64,000 nt of DNA, taken from contig SPDT01000001.1 in NCBI GenBank assembly GCA_008477525.1, positions 310,001-374,000 on the forward strand. Reading direction: 5' to 3'. A model generated the notes under the pieces. The model made no database searches. It had not been told where the DNA came from and was given only the letters and a program-made list of their open reading frames with translations. This document shows, piece after piece, positions 36,666 to 47,174 of this stretch; position 1 is the stretch's first letter; every line of letters starts with the position of its first letter. The DNA is from Hypomyces perniciosus. Its lineage: Eukaryota; Ascomycota; Sordariomycetes; Hypocreales; Hypocreaceae. The position numbers and the translations under genes were made by a program.

Positions 36666-37763
36666 ATGGCGTTGGTCATCGACGAAGACGCTCTCGAGCC
36701 GTCCCTCCAATCCCTCCTCGACCAGCGCTCTCTCCGCTGGATCTTCGTCGGCGGCAAAGGCGGCGTCGGCAAGACCACCACCTCGTGCTCCCTCGCCATC
36801 CAGCTCGCCAAAGTCCGCCGCTCCGTCCTGCTCATCAGCACCGACCCCGCGCATAACCTCTCCGATGCCTTCAACCAAAAGTTCGGCAAGGAGGCGCGCC
36901 TGATCAACGGCTTTGACAACCTCAGCGCCATGGAGATCGATCCCAATGGAAGCATGCAGGACTTGCTTGCCGGCCAGGGCGATAACAGTGAGGATTTGAA
37001 TGCGATGGGTGGGGGGTTGGGAGGCATGATGCAAGATCTGGCGTTTGCGGTGCGTTTGCCCCCTGATCGTCTGAGTAAGAATATAGGCATAGGAACAAGG
37101 AGCTGATGATGTATTGGAAAACGACAGATTCCTGGTATTGACGAAGCCATGTCCTTCGCCGAGGTCCTAAAGCAGGTCAAGTCACTCTCCTACGAAACCA
37201 TCGTCTTCGACACCGCTCCCACAGGCCACACCCTCCGCTTCCTCCAGTTCCCCTCTGTGCTCGAAAAAGCCCTCTCCAAGGTCTCCCAGCTCTCCTCCCA
37301 ATACGGACCCCTACTGAACGGCTTCCTCGGCGCCAACGGCGCCCTCCCCAACGGACAGAACCTCAACGAGATGATGGAGAAGCTCGAGTCCCTGCGCGAG
37401 ACCATCTCCGAAGTCAACACCCAATTCAAGGACGCCGATCTGACTACATTTGTCTGCGTCTGCATCGCAGAGTTCTTGAGTCTGTACGAGACGGAGCGCA
37501 TGATCCAGGAGCTGGCCAATTACGGCATCGACACGCATAGCATCGTCGTCAACCAGCTCCTGTTCCCCAGGAAGGAGAGCGAGTGTGAGCAGTGCAATGC
37601 TCGGCGCAAGATGCAGCGCAAGTACCTCGACCAGTACGAGGAGCTTTACGCAGAGGACTTTAATGTTGTGAAGATGCCCCTGTTGGTGGAGGAGGTTAGG
37701 GGCAAGGAGAAGCTGGAGAAGTTTAGTGACATGTTGGTTTCACCGTATGTGCCGCCGCAGTAG
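36666..37763 (+). CDS. GET3: GET3, ATPase of the tail-anchored protein insertion pathway
   Basis: Cytosolic homodimeric ATPase (ArsA/TRC40 family) that shields tail-anchored membrane proteins and delivers them to Get1/Get2 in the ER. Exons are 36666-37049 and 37128-37763, with a 78-bp intron (GTGCGT...GACAG, phase 0), giving 339 residues. The deviant P-loop GKGGVGKT is at 30-37. Switch I is [12 protein letters not shown] and the switch II/A-type region is [15 protein letters not shown]. The hydrophobic-groove part contains [13 protein letters not shown]. The zinc-binding CxxC joining the dimer is CEQC (281-284). The frame closes with YVPPQ. All key residues are present. Confidence 0.97.
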
Positions 37764-38495
37764 TAAAGAAAAAGAAGGGGGGGAAAGTATTATACAGAAA
37801 CTGTGTCTAGATAGCCCAATAGATAGGTTTAAAGATTCTGGTAGGAGTCGGGCTTACATGGGAATCATTAAAAAAACGCAAAGGGAGACCTCTCCCGAGA
37901 TTTTGATATCATATTCATTCTTCAGGCATACACATCGTCATCACTAACAAGAAAAGGCATTCACATATGGGCACACCCACTTTTGCAGATATAATATATG
38001 TCATTCAGTTCACTCTCTCTTCCGTAGAGATAGTCTAGATTTCATACCCTCCCTCGTCTGATAACCGCCCAACACTCCCCCGATCCATTCGTCTTCAATC
38101 AACATCAATCCCTTGCTCCAAAACCATGCATCCTCCACGGCATTGTCACAGCCCTGCCGCCCTTGAGGTTCGCCAACAGAAGAAGAAGAAGAAGAAGAAG
38201 GCCAGAAATACAGAGCCAGACACCATGCCACCCTTGGGCATTCCAAAAAAACGCCTAATCCAAAGCCCTTCCCCCAGCCAAGCATCGGCATGTGAGATCG
38301 TTCATGCCCCTTTCATTGATGTATCAAGTTGTTTCCCTGGTTATGAAATGCGAGAATGTGAGTGAGTTGTTTGTGTATAGCGTAAGCCATGATTAAAATG
38401 CCGAGCAGAAAATATGTCAAGCAATCCCACCGTGCGCCGATGTGCTAAGCAGCCGTTCCAGATGGTCGTCAAAAAGTATGTCGCTGCCATGATCG
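37764..38495. other. Intergenic between convergent genes
   Basis: 3' flanks of GET3 and MPE1. A GAAGAA(GAA)n run is at about 38178-38200. No gene recognised. Confidence 0.6.
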
Positions 38496-40521
38496 TCACA
38501 GCTCCCGGTAGTCACTTGGTCGGACTCTCCGTTGCTTATTTTGGTGCCTATGCGGGTTGACGGGCTTCCGGAAGTATGCATCATCCTCACCACCTCCTTG
38601 GGCGTAGTTGACGCCATCTTGGAAGCCATTCATGTTTCCGCCGTTCATCCCGTTCATGCCACCCATGTTGTTCATACCCCAGCCATTATTCATGCCACCA
38701 CCCATGCCATTGATGTTGCCGTTGAAACCTCCATTCATGCCGCCGCCATAGCCTCCGTTCATGCCACCAAAGCCTTGCATACCCATCATTGGCATACCCA
38801 TCATTGGCATTCCCATCCCCATCCCCATGTTCATGTTCATGTTCATATTCATGTTGGGCATGGGCATACCCATCATATTTGGCATCATACCCATACCACT
38901 GTTGAACATCATATTGTTCATTCCCATGTTGGGCATGCCGTTCATCATACCATTCATCATGTTCTGAGGTTGTTGGTTTTGCATGGCTCTAGGTCCCTTG
39001 GGGATCTTGGGATTCTCAAGCATGTCTTCTGCGGGTCTCTTCTTTAAGACGGTGTCTTCCGGCTTCGCTACTTCCATCTTCTTGCTGTCTGTAGCTTGGG
39101 AATCACGAGCAAGGCTTTTAGGGCCAGTTGGGGGAGACTTGGATGCTGATCTTGCTGATTGTGCTGTCGGCGACTTAGACCTCTCCTTGGTTTGGGCATC
39201 CGTTGGCTTTTCCGCTTTGTCTGTGGGCTCCTCTGCTTTCTTCTCACCATTCTTCTCCTCCTCCTTATCCTCAGACTTGCTGACTGGCATCTCTGTTGGA
39301 GCTTTAGGTGATCTTGGTGGAGTTGTCCTAGCAGTCTCCCTCTCCTTCAGGTAGTCTTGTATTTTCTTTGACACTTCTTCGTCAGGCTGTAGATCATCAA
39401 TTAAAACACCTTCAGTGTGGCAGGCAGGGCAAACGAAGTCGCTTTCGATGAGAGCATTGGTTATGCAATCATTGCAAAAGGTCTTCTGGCAGCACGGCGT
39501 CTTCATTGGCTCTATGAACATCTTCTTGTCAATCGAACACTCGAGACCACGCTCTTGAACCTCCTTGTCCTCCGCCTGCGCTGTCTTGGCCGCGGCGGAT
39601 GAGGACTTGGTCTTGGCTTGGAACTGCTCCCAGGATGCCTTGTCTGGCTCAGCAATGACAAAGTCTCCTTCGGCATTGACCATGATTCCCGAGGGCCGCT
39701 TAGAGTCATCACCTTCAGTCTGAGCTAAGACGACAGACTTGTCGACCTTTTGTAAGAATGAACGAGGGATACCAGTAGTACGCTTGACACGGGGCCGGTT
39801 GTCAAAGTCAGGGTCATCATTAGTGGGACACAACTGAATCCAATGACCCTTGTTTCCACACCGGTAACAAATGTATCCGTTGGGAGGGTCGTGATCTGGT
39901 ACGTTTGCCGGTCGTTTGGCACCTGCTTTGAACACTGGGGCTTGACTGTAGCAGTAGTTAGCACTAAGCTGTGCAATGGATTTTCTCGATAGGAATAAAT
40001 ACTTACTGAGACAGCTCTTCCTGCTGAGCTGACCATTGCTCCGTCTGGGCAGCAAACATGGCTGCCATTCTGTCCTCTTCCGTCATGGCATCGTTCATTT
40101 GGGTAAAGGCGCTCGAGCTCGGCTTAGAAGCCGAGGCCTTTGCTGACTGTTCCTTACGGCCAGCGTTCTTAGCTGTCACAGGCATCTTGCCGGAAACATA
40201 TCGAGCGGCGCGACCAGCTCCAGGCTTGATCGCTGGTTGCCGCCGTGCAATGACGGTGGTAGATCTGGGGACGATCGTCGTATCATCGTCATATTCTGGA
40301 CCCAGGTTAGCAACCACATGTTCCGCGTTGTGACTTTTTGGATACATACCCTCGCTATTATCGTCTGTGTAGATGAAGAGGTCGAAGTCGGTACCATCGC
40401 CCAAACCACTCTTGTTGATGATTTCACGCTTGAGCTCAAACACTGAGATACCTGTGCCATCAAATTCCACTCTGGTGGGCTCCTTCTGCGACTTGAACTT
40501 GAAGAAAACCGACGAAGACAT
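38496..40521 (-). CDS. MPE1: MPE1 (RBBP6-type), cleavage and polyadenylation factor subunit
   Basis: Essential mRNA 3'-end processing factor with ubiquitin-like and RING parts; nuclear. Exons (minus) are 40521-40350, 40295-40007 and 39945-38496, giving 636 residues. The DWNN ubiquitin-like domain starts at MSSSVFFKFKSQKEPTRVEF and runs to about residue 80. The zinc knuckle is CYRCGNKGHWIQLC (C180, C183, H188, C193). The RING/U-box-like finger lies at about 290-330 (LECSIDKK, PCCQKTFCNDC, VCPAC). A Lys/Glu/Ser-rich linker follows, then a remarkable Met/Asn/Gly-rich tail of about 120 residues and the end RPSDYREL. Intron 1 (40349-40296, 54 bp, GTATGT/TGCTAAC/CCAG) is a multiple of three and stop-free, so unspliced RNA would add 18 residues within DWNN. 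Confidence 0.95.
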
Positions 40522-41710
40522 GATGCCGACGGTTGGGTTTCCTGCCCAATCAGTCCTTTGTTACGAGCAGCGAAGAACGAGGATATCAAGACGTCAGGCT
40601 CGTTTAGAGGTCGGGCTGTTAAATCTGCAAGGTGAATACGCCGAGAGGCCTCAGTCGCAAAAATGACTATGTGAGTATTGATTGTTTCTGGTGCTAGTGA
40701 ATTTTTTTTCTTGATTGTTCTTCTTGGTCCCTGCACCCCCGTGCTCTCTCAACTCAAGATGGACTCAAATTATCAATTCTGATTGTAATTGGAGGAAAAG
40801 ACAATGACAATAGGGCGAATGGGCGCGATGAATAAGGAGTACAATCGGCAGCAGCCGGAAGGAAAGACAACCCTTGAGTTCCTCCTCACTTCCTGATCAC
40901 CACGACAGACCAGCCTCTGTGTACCAGTAAAACCTTTTAAGTTAGCCAGTCGTCCGATTTCTTGCAACCCCTCGCTAGAGCAGGCGAGCGACACGTGGAA
41001 GCGCAAAGTCGAAGGGCGACGATGAGAGCGCAAGTCTCCTCGCTGGCTGTGGACGCGTACGTCGCCAGATCGGCAGCAGGCACCCGTTTGGCCCCAAAGA
41101 GAGTACGAGATCTCTGCTTGCTAAAAATGGCCTCCGAGACGGTAAAAATCGCTGGGAATGGTGACTGCTAGACGTCAAGAGATGGCAAGTCGACCATCTG
41201 ATGATAACTTCGATGGAGTGATGATGGACGGCTGAGGCAAACGGATGAGAAATGGGGAAGAAAGAGAAGCGGAGGCAGGGGATGTCGGGGGTTCATTAAT
41301 AATGGAGGCCCCTCCGACAGCGCAGGCGGCAGGCGCGTCAGAGCAAAGAAACGTTTACTACGACTACTACGTACATGTGGAAGATACTTTTTCCGTGGTC
41401 GGATCACGTGCGCACAAAAAGCCGTGAAAGAGGGGTCCATTTACCGTGAACCCACTGACTAGGACTCTGAAGCTACCTCATAGCTAGACGACGTTAACAT
41501 GTGACAAAAAGTATCTTCGCAGTACCTTGCATGATCTCCCCTCTCGGGCTGCCGCCAATAACCGGCTCTGCAAAGATCAGCACGCGCATTCGCTGTATCT
41601 ACCCCGCTGGTCCGCGCGTGCTGCAATGGATGGAAGGGACTTTTGGAAGCTCCTGTGGCTTCTGGTGGTATCTTCCACCCCTCAATAGATTAGAGATGAG
41701 GTAGGGCGAC
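40522..41710. other. Divergent promoter region between MPE1 and the DUG1-type gene
   Basis: Head-to-head spacer of about 1.2 kb with ORFs up to 97 codons and no recognisable feature. Confidence 0.6.
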
Positions 41711-43369
41711 ATGCCCCGCACCATCTTCCTCCAGACAACTCTCTGTTGTCCTCGACTGCTCTCGACGAGAATACCCAGGCCCAGTTTCTCCCAGCTTCAG
41801 CTCCAAAGCTTCAGAATTATCCCTCAGCGCCGCCTCTATCTCACTGATTCGATCCGTGCTCACCAGGCAAGAAAGATGGCTCCCCAACTCGATAGCTACT
41901 TCAAGCAGGTCGACAGCTCCGCCGACGCCTTCATCGAGCGTTTGCGCAAGGCTGTTGCCATCCCTTCCATCTCGGCCGATGATGCTCGCCGCCCCGATGT
42001 CATCCGCATGGGCCATTGGCTTGCTGACGAGCTGAAGGCCCTGGGTGCCCAGGTTGAGCTGCGAGAGCTGGGCAAGCAGCCTCACAAGGAGTACCTTGAC
42101 CTCCCTCCTGTTGTCCTTGGTCGATACGGAAACGACAAGAACAAGCGGACGATCCTCGTGTACGGCCACTACGATGTTCAGCCCGCTGAGAAGAGCGATG
42201 GCTGGGCTACCGAGCCTTTCGAGTTGACGGTCGACGAGAAGGGTCGCATGCTTGGTCGCGGCTCGACTGATGACAAGGGTCCCGTTCTTGGCTGGCTGAA
42301 TGCCATCGAGGCTCACCAGAAGGCCGGCGTTGACTTCCCTGTCAACCTCCTCATGTGCTTTGAGGGCATGGAGGAGTACGGCTCTGAGGGTCTGGATGAT
42401 CTTGTCAGGGCTGAGGCTAAGAACTACTTCGCCGACGCCGACGCTATCTGCATTTCTGACAACTACTGGCTTGGAACTGAGAAACCTTGCTTGACCTATG
42501 GTCTTCGAGGCTGCAACTACTATTCCGTCGAGGTCTCCGGCCCTGGAGCTGATCTGCACAGTGGTGTGTTTGGTGGACAAGCCCAGGAGCCCATGACCGA
42601 CCTCGTGCGCATCTTGGGTTCGCTGGTTGACACCCATGGCAAGATCCAGATCCCTGGAATCATGGATCAGGTTGCCCCAGTTACTTCAGAGGAGGAGAGT
42701 CTCTATGACACCATCTCGTTTACCATGGGAGACCTGCACGAGTCTCTTGGCAGCACAACAACCATCCATGATGAGACTAAGCCAACCTTGATGGCTCGTT
42801 GGCGATACCCATCCTTGTCGCTCCACGGCATTGAGGGTGCCTTCTCTGCCCCCGGCGCAAAGACCGTCATCCCCGCTAAGGTCATTGGCAAGTTCTCTAT
42901 CCGAACTGTCCCCAACATGGAGATCGACCAGACCAACGAGTGTGTCTTCAAGTATGTTGAGGAGCAGTTCGCCAAGCTGGGCAGCAAGAACACCATGAAG
43001 GTGTATGCCCAGCACAGCGGAAAGTGGTGGGTGGCATCACCAAAGCACTGGAACTTCACTGCCGCCGCCAAGGCTGTCGAGCGTGTCTGGGGTGTCGCCC
43101 CTGACTTTACCCGAGAGGGTGGAAGGTATGGAAGCCACGATATTATCCTTTCTTTGATATGATAGCATATGCTGACTACGGTTTGCAGTATCCCCGTTAC
43201 CCTCACTTTTGAGGAAGCGACAGGCAAGAATGTCCTGCTGCTGCCTATGGGCAGCTCGACGGATGGTGCTCATTCGATCAATGAGAAGCTTGACAAGCGC
43301 AACTACATTGAGGGCATCAAGCTGTTGGGTGCCTACCTCCATTTCGTCGCTGAGGAGCCCCAGTCTTAA
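41711..43369 (+). CDS. DUG1: DUG1-type Cys-Gly metallodipeptidase (M20 family)
   Basis: Zinc dipeptidase that splits Cys-Gly and related dipeptides in glutathione turnover. Exons are 41711 (or 41876)-43125 and 43189-43369, with a 63-bp intron. From ATG 41876 ([14 protein letters not shown]) it has 476 residues, the usual cytosolic length. From ATG 41711 it has 531. The extra 55 residues are Arg/Ser/Gln-rich with a single Asp, like a mitochondrial presequence, so two products are possible. M20 metal ligands: His98 in YGHYDVQP, Asp in GSTDDKGP (132-133), Glu in [11 protein letters not shown], Asp195 in ISDNYW and the C-terminal His in [11 protein letters not shown]. The lid domain contains [13 protein letters not shown]. 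The splice gives [11 protein letters not shown], matching the family. Confidence 0.93.
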
Positions 43370-43761
43370 TACAGGACGTTTTCAAGGAATCGAAAACTAT
43401 ATACCCGGGCTGTGTACATTATCAGACTATCATAAGCGTATGAAGTAACGCATGCCAAAGTCCCGCTTGCTCGGGCAATACCATTTCTCTGTGTCATTTG
43501 TTCCTTCGTGTATGTAATAGCCGTTTTTCACCGCTAGCTGGCAAGGGCTGGAGGTGAAATATCGTTAAAAATTCCAGTGAATAATTACCGTTTCGTAGAC
43601 GTGGTGTATCAGCGGCTTGGGCTATCGTTGGCAGCTGGTCCTGGTTGAGATAGGTGAGAAGCACTGCATCACCAGAAGCAGGTTGGATCTTTGGGTAGTT
43701 AGATTTGGTACGGCTGTCGATATTAGAAAGAGGACTGAAACTGACTTCACAGGATATGTAT
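43370..43761. other. Intergenic between convergent genes
   Basis: 3' flanks of the dipeptidase and the hydrolase-ULD gene. Nothing recognised. Confidence 0.6.
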
Positions 43762-46185
43762 CTATGGAGGCGATCTCGGAGATGGATGCAATGGTCGCCC
43801 GTTGAGCTGTCTTTGCATCATATTGCCCATTTGTCCACCAAGTTGTCCCATTCGAGCCATCTGTTGTAATTGGGCCTGCATTTGCGGAGTCATTTGACGC
43901 AACTGGTTGCCCTGCATATTCTGCAGCTGTTGGGCATATTGCTGTGCCCATTGATGCTGTTGCTGTTGCTGTTGCTGTTCGCCACGCCGGATCGGTTCAG
44001 TAATAATCGGCAAAACTTCTAACTGCATTCTGATCACCAAAAGTGAGGCCTCCAATTCTTCAAGCAGAGATAGGCAGTCTTCTTCAGATAGACTCGACAT
44101 TTCTGCAAGATACGCGGCAATGCTTTCCTTACATTCGAATTGATCCAAGGCTAATACCGCTAGCTTTCCAGGATGATTGGCGCCCTTAACGGTCTGGACG
44201 AGAAACTCCGTGTCGATAACTTGAATGCGGGTGTAGGGGTTCATATCCTTGTCTTCATCTTGAGGTTTTGGTGGTCGCGGGTTGGGGAATAGCTCGGTAA
44301 TGTTTTGACTCTTGTCGGGACTCTTATCCCTGGTAGGATCTGCAGTTTGACAGGGAGTGTCGAGGACAGCTATCTCACGGACTTCTTCAATACGACGGTA
44401 TGTAAGGTCGCATTTGTAACTGTCTCGCATGTAAGCGGAGAGTTCTTGAGCTCGTTACGTGGTGGCCACCCACCACGTTGTGTGTGTTTCAGGACAACTA
44501 GAGTTCTCCCATCGGCATCGAGGGCAGTATGAGGATGGCATTTTTCTTCTTCTGAAGACTATGCTCATATCTACTTCCTGGCCGGGCTGCGAGATTTAGC
44601 ATCTACGCTTGATGTGGTTCCTTGAGACATACCCGAAAAAGTGATCCCCACGGCTTGGTAAGATCGAGGACTCGCCCCGTATGGCGGTCCTGAAGGAACC
44701 AATCTCCTCGTTTTACCTTCCCTGATCCTAAGTCTTTGAACTTATCTACAATAATTTGAACAAAGAGCTGAGTTATCCGTAAGCATGGTTCAGGTCATCG
44801 TAGTTGGGCCGACAATGTCATTGTTCGACGCACCTCAACGGATCCGATGAAGTCTGGGAAGAAGGGGAAAGTTCTTCCACGTGCATCATTAAGAATCACC
44901 GGTTTTTGGTGAAGGATCTGTGGGGGTAGGTTGTTACTTTGGTAGATCAGTTGTTGTTGAAGGCCCATAATTTGATGCTGCTGTATCCTTTCCTGGTTGA
45001 CACGCCTGTATATAGTATGCTCCCCTTCTGACTGAGCTGGCGAGTTAGAGATAATAATATCCAAAAGCTTCTTTACAACTAGCATATAGTTTCCCTTTCG
45101 CTCGTCGAATTTGTTCAAGCCACGATGGTCTGTATGGAGGGGTATGATTTGGGAAGTAGCCGCACCAGCGGTTGCAGAGCTCTGGGGGACGACCTGACAA
45201 AGTGACAGTTGCCATCGCAGGTAGATTGAACATGGGACGATGACTCACAAACTCTCAAATCCAAGGGATGAAACCTAGCAGGTAGCGCCGCGTCTTTTGG
45301 GTTTCAAAGTAGTATAGGCGTCTGGTGGTTTTGAAATGTTCCTGGAATTTCTCATCCAACTCTTTCAGGCTCATGCTGTTTGTGGCAAGGGGACGTATAA
45401 TATCTGTGTCCGCATCGAAAGGGGCAAATAATGTGGCGACTAGCATCCCGTATCGAGCAAACGGAGTCCCTAAGTGAGGAGTCCCAAGAAACAATACTCC
45501 TTTTACTCGACTCCTGATGGATTCGGGCAGTTCAACAAGAGCCTATGTCGTTCAGTCATTCGCTTCCATATTTCCTCAATGTGACATACCTGCTTAATAA
45601 CAAGCCCTCCATAGCTGTGACCAACCAAGATAAGATCATGACCATCTAGCTGCAAAATTCAGTCGGTATCTCTTCTTTGCCCATCGTGGAGGTGCTGCTA
45701 TACCATGTCGCCGAGTTCTTCAACGAGTGACCGTGCCGTTACTGCCAGACTCGTTGAGTTCGCATCACGAACCCAGAATGAGTCGTAATTAAATGTGAAA
45801 AGGCGCACACTCGAGTGAAGGTTTCTCTTTTGAAGATCCTTTGGCAACAGATCGCTAATCCAACATATGTTTCCTTGCCGCCACGTCAGCGTGGGATCGG
45901 CCCCAAGGCCGTGGACGAACACGACACTAACAGCGCTTTTTTAGCCATCGAGGATCTTCGTTTAAAGGCTTTTGAGACATACTCGGTTATTAGACCATCA
46001 TCAACTGGGTCTGTGGGCTTTTGTGACTCTCCCGGAGTGGGATATTCGAGGCATAAGCCATACTCTGCCAGACGACGCGATGGTGTTGGTGAGGGCGCGA
46101 GCTTGCTCAAGAGCAACAACGAAGCTGCACACACCATGGCAGTGATGAAGACCAACTGAGTAGCGCTATTTGAATCCATGGTCAT
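43762..46185 (-). pseudogene. SERAC1-like hydrolase with ubiquitin-like domain, zinc ribbon and Q-rich tail; one in-frame TGA
   Basis: Eight exons (minus): 46185-45983, 45926-45704, 45649-45590, 45542-45249, 45193-44834, 44767-44633, 44586-44474 and 44419-43762. All joints keep frame, for 681 codons. Layout: an N-terminal hydrophobic anchor (LVFITAMVCAASLLLL), then an alpha/beta hydrolase core with VVFVHGLGADPTLTWRQGN, the nucleophile elbow GHSYGG and FLGTPHLGTPFARYG. A likely catalytic His sits in TDHRGLNKF. A ubiquitin-like ULD domain follows (VILNDARGRTFPFFPDFIG to VDMSIVF), then a zinc ribbon (CPRC...CYKC followed by DLTYRRIEEV) and a Gln/Met-rich end. Codon 258 is TGA (45257-45255), just before the exon-4 donor. 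Everything after it is still conserved in frame, including the supposed catalytic His. Read literally, the product stops at 257 residues. Possibilities: a young pseudogene, an assembly error, readthrough, or a shortened protein. Confidence 0.65.
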
Positions 46186-47174
46186 CCCACTTGTCGAGCT
46201 CTAATGGCCGAGAATCAAGCAGAAGATATAGGAGCCCGGCTCCCTGAGTAACGGGGATGGCATGAGGTGAGGAGTTTGAATGAGCCGATTCAGACTACAT
46301 GAGAATAGGGTAGCAACAGAGGTCAAAGCATTGGAAAGGATGCCTAATCAAAGAGACCAATAATTATGCTTGAGGACCAGACTGGAACGTGGTCGACTTT
46401 TAGAGGGCCGAGTACTTGTACTTTTCTGAGGTTGAGCGTGATAGTACATACCTAGTATACATGCCTATGGTACTCCGTACGGAGTACCTATATCATGAAA
46501 CCCTAGCCCTCCGAGTTGGTGCCCCTTATAGTTACTAATGTTGATTGGGCATCAACAAGCCCAGGGCCCCATCTGTGCGCCCGTGACGGCCCGTTAATGG
46601 ACTAAAACTGCGCTTCCGTTCTCCGCTCGACCCGCTTGCGATGACATGTCGAGGAGTGGAGTTATTCCAACTCTTATGCAGGCTAAATAGCGTCCATACC
46701 TACTGAGAGGGCCTATATCGAGGGCCTATATCTCCAAAATGTTGGACAGCTTGCAGTAGTAGGACTAGTTCTGACGTGGACCATCTCATCCCTGATCCTA
46801 ATCCTCCGAAGTAGTATCTACTATTCTACTATGTACATACGTGCTATAGTCCATTGCAAATAGGGAGTCTGGGAACAAAGAAGCTTTGCGGATCGTCAAG
46901 TCTAGCGGCCCTGGCATGTCTGGGCTTCTGGGCTTCTGGGCCTCTGGGCAGGTCTGCGGGGTTGCTGATCGCGTGCATCCCCTTAGCTCATCTGGACATG
47001 TGAGTGAGTTTGGGGCGATTGGGCGGTGTCGGACAAGTTCAAACTTTCCGACGAATCCGCAAAGGGGCCTGCGTTATTATTTGTGTAGTAGTATTTGTAT
47101 TTTCTTGTCTTCTTCTGTTCTGGTCTTCTCAACCCAATATTTCACGTGGAGAATTCCTCAGACTGGGGGGGAAA
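46186..47174. other. Divergent promoter region
   Basis: Head-to-head spacer between the hydrolase-ULD gene and the Yippee gene. Contains the 20-bp palindrome at 46469-46488 made of TACTCCGTA and TACGGAGTA, and a GGGCTTCTGGGCCTCTGG-type imperfect repeat near 46920. No gene recognised. Confidence 0.6.
46469..46488. repeat. Perfect 20-bp palindrome
   Basis: GGTACTCCGTACGGAGTACC reads the same on both strands. It is two opposed copies of the dispersed TACTCCGTA word sharing a central TA. Confidence 0.95.

Noticed and set aside
38532..39047. His-rich 171-codon plus-strand ORF
   Set aside because: Antisense shadow of the Met/Gly-rich tail of MPE1 (Met codons CAT/ATG read as His).
45927..45982. 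Apparent frameshift at an A-run in the hydrolase gene
   Set aside because: A 56-bp intron (GTATGT...TGTTAG) joins LIT to DVVFVHGLG in frame, so no frameshift is needed.
47004..47174. 57-residue extension of the Yippee protein with a hydrophobic stretch
   Set aside because: Not expected for this soluble zinc fold; more likely 5' leader.
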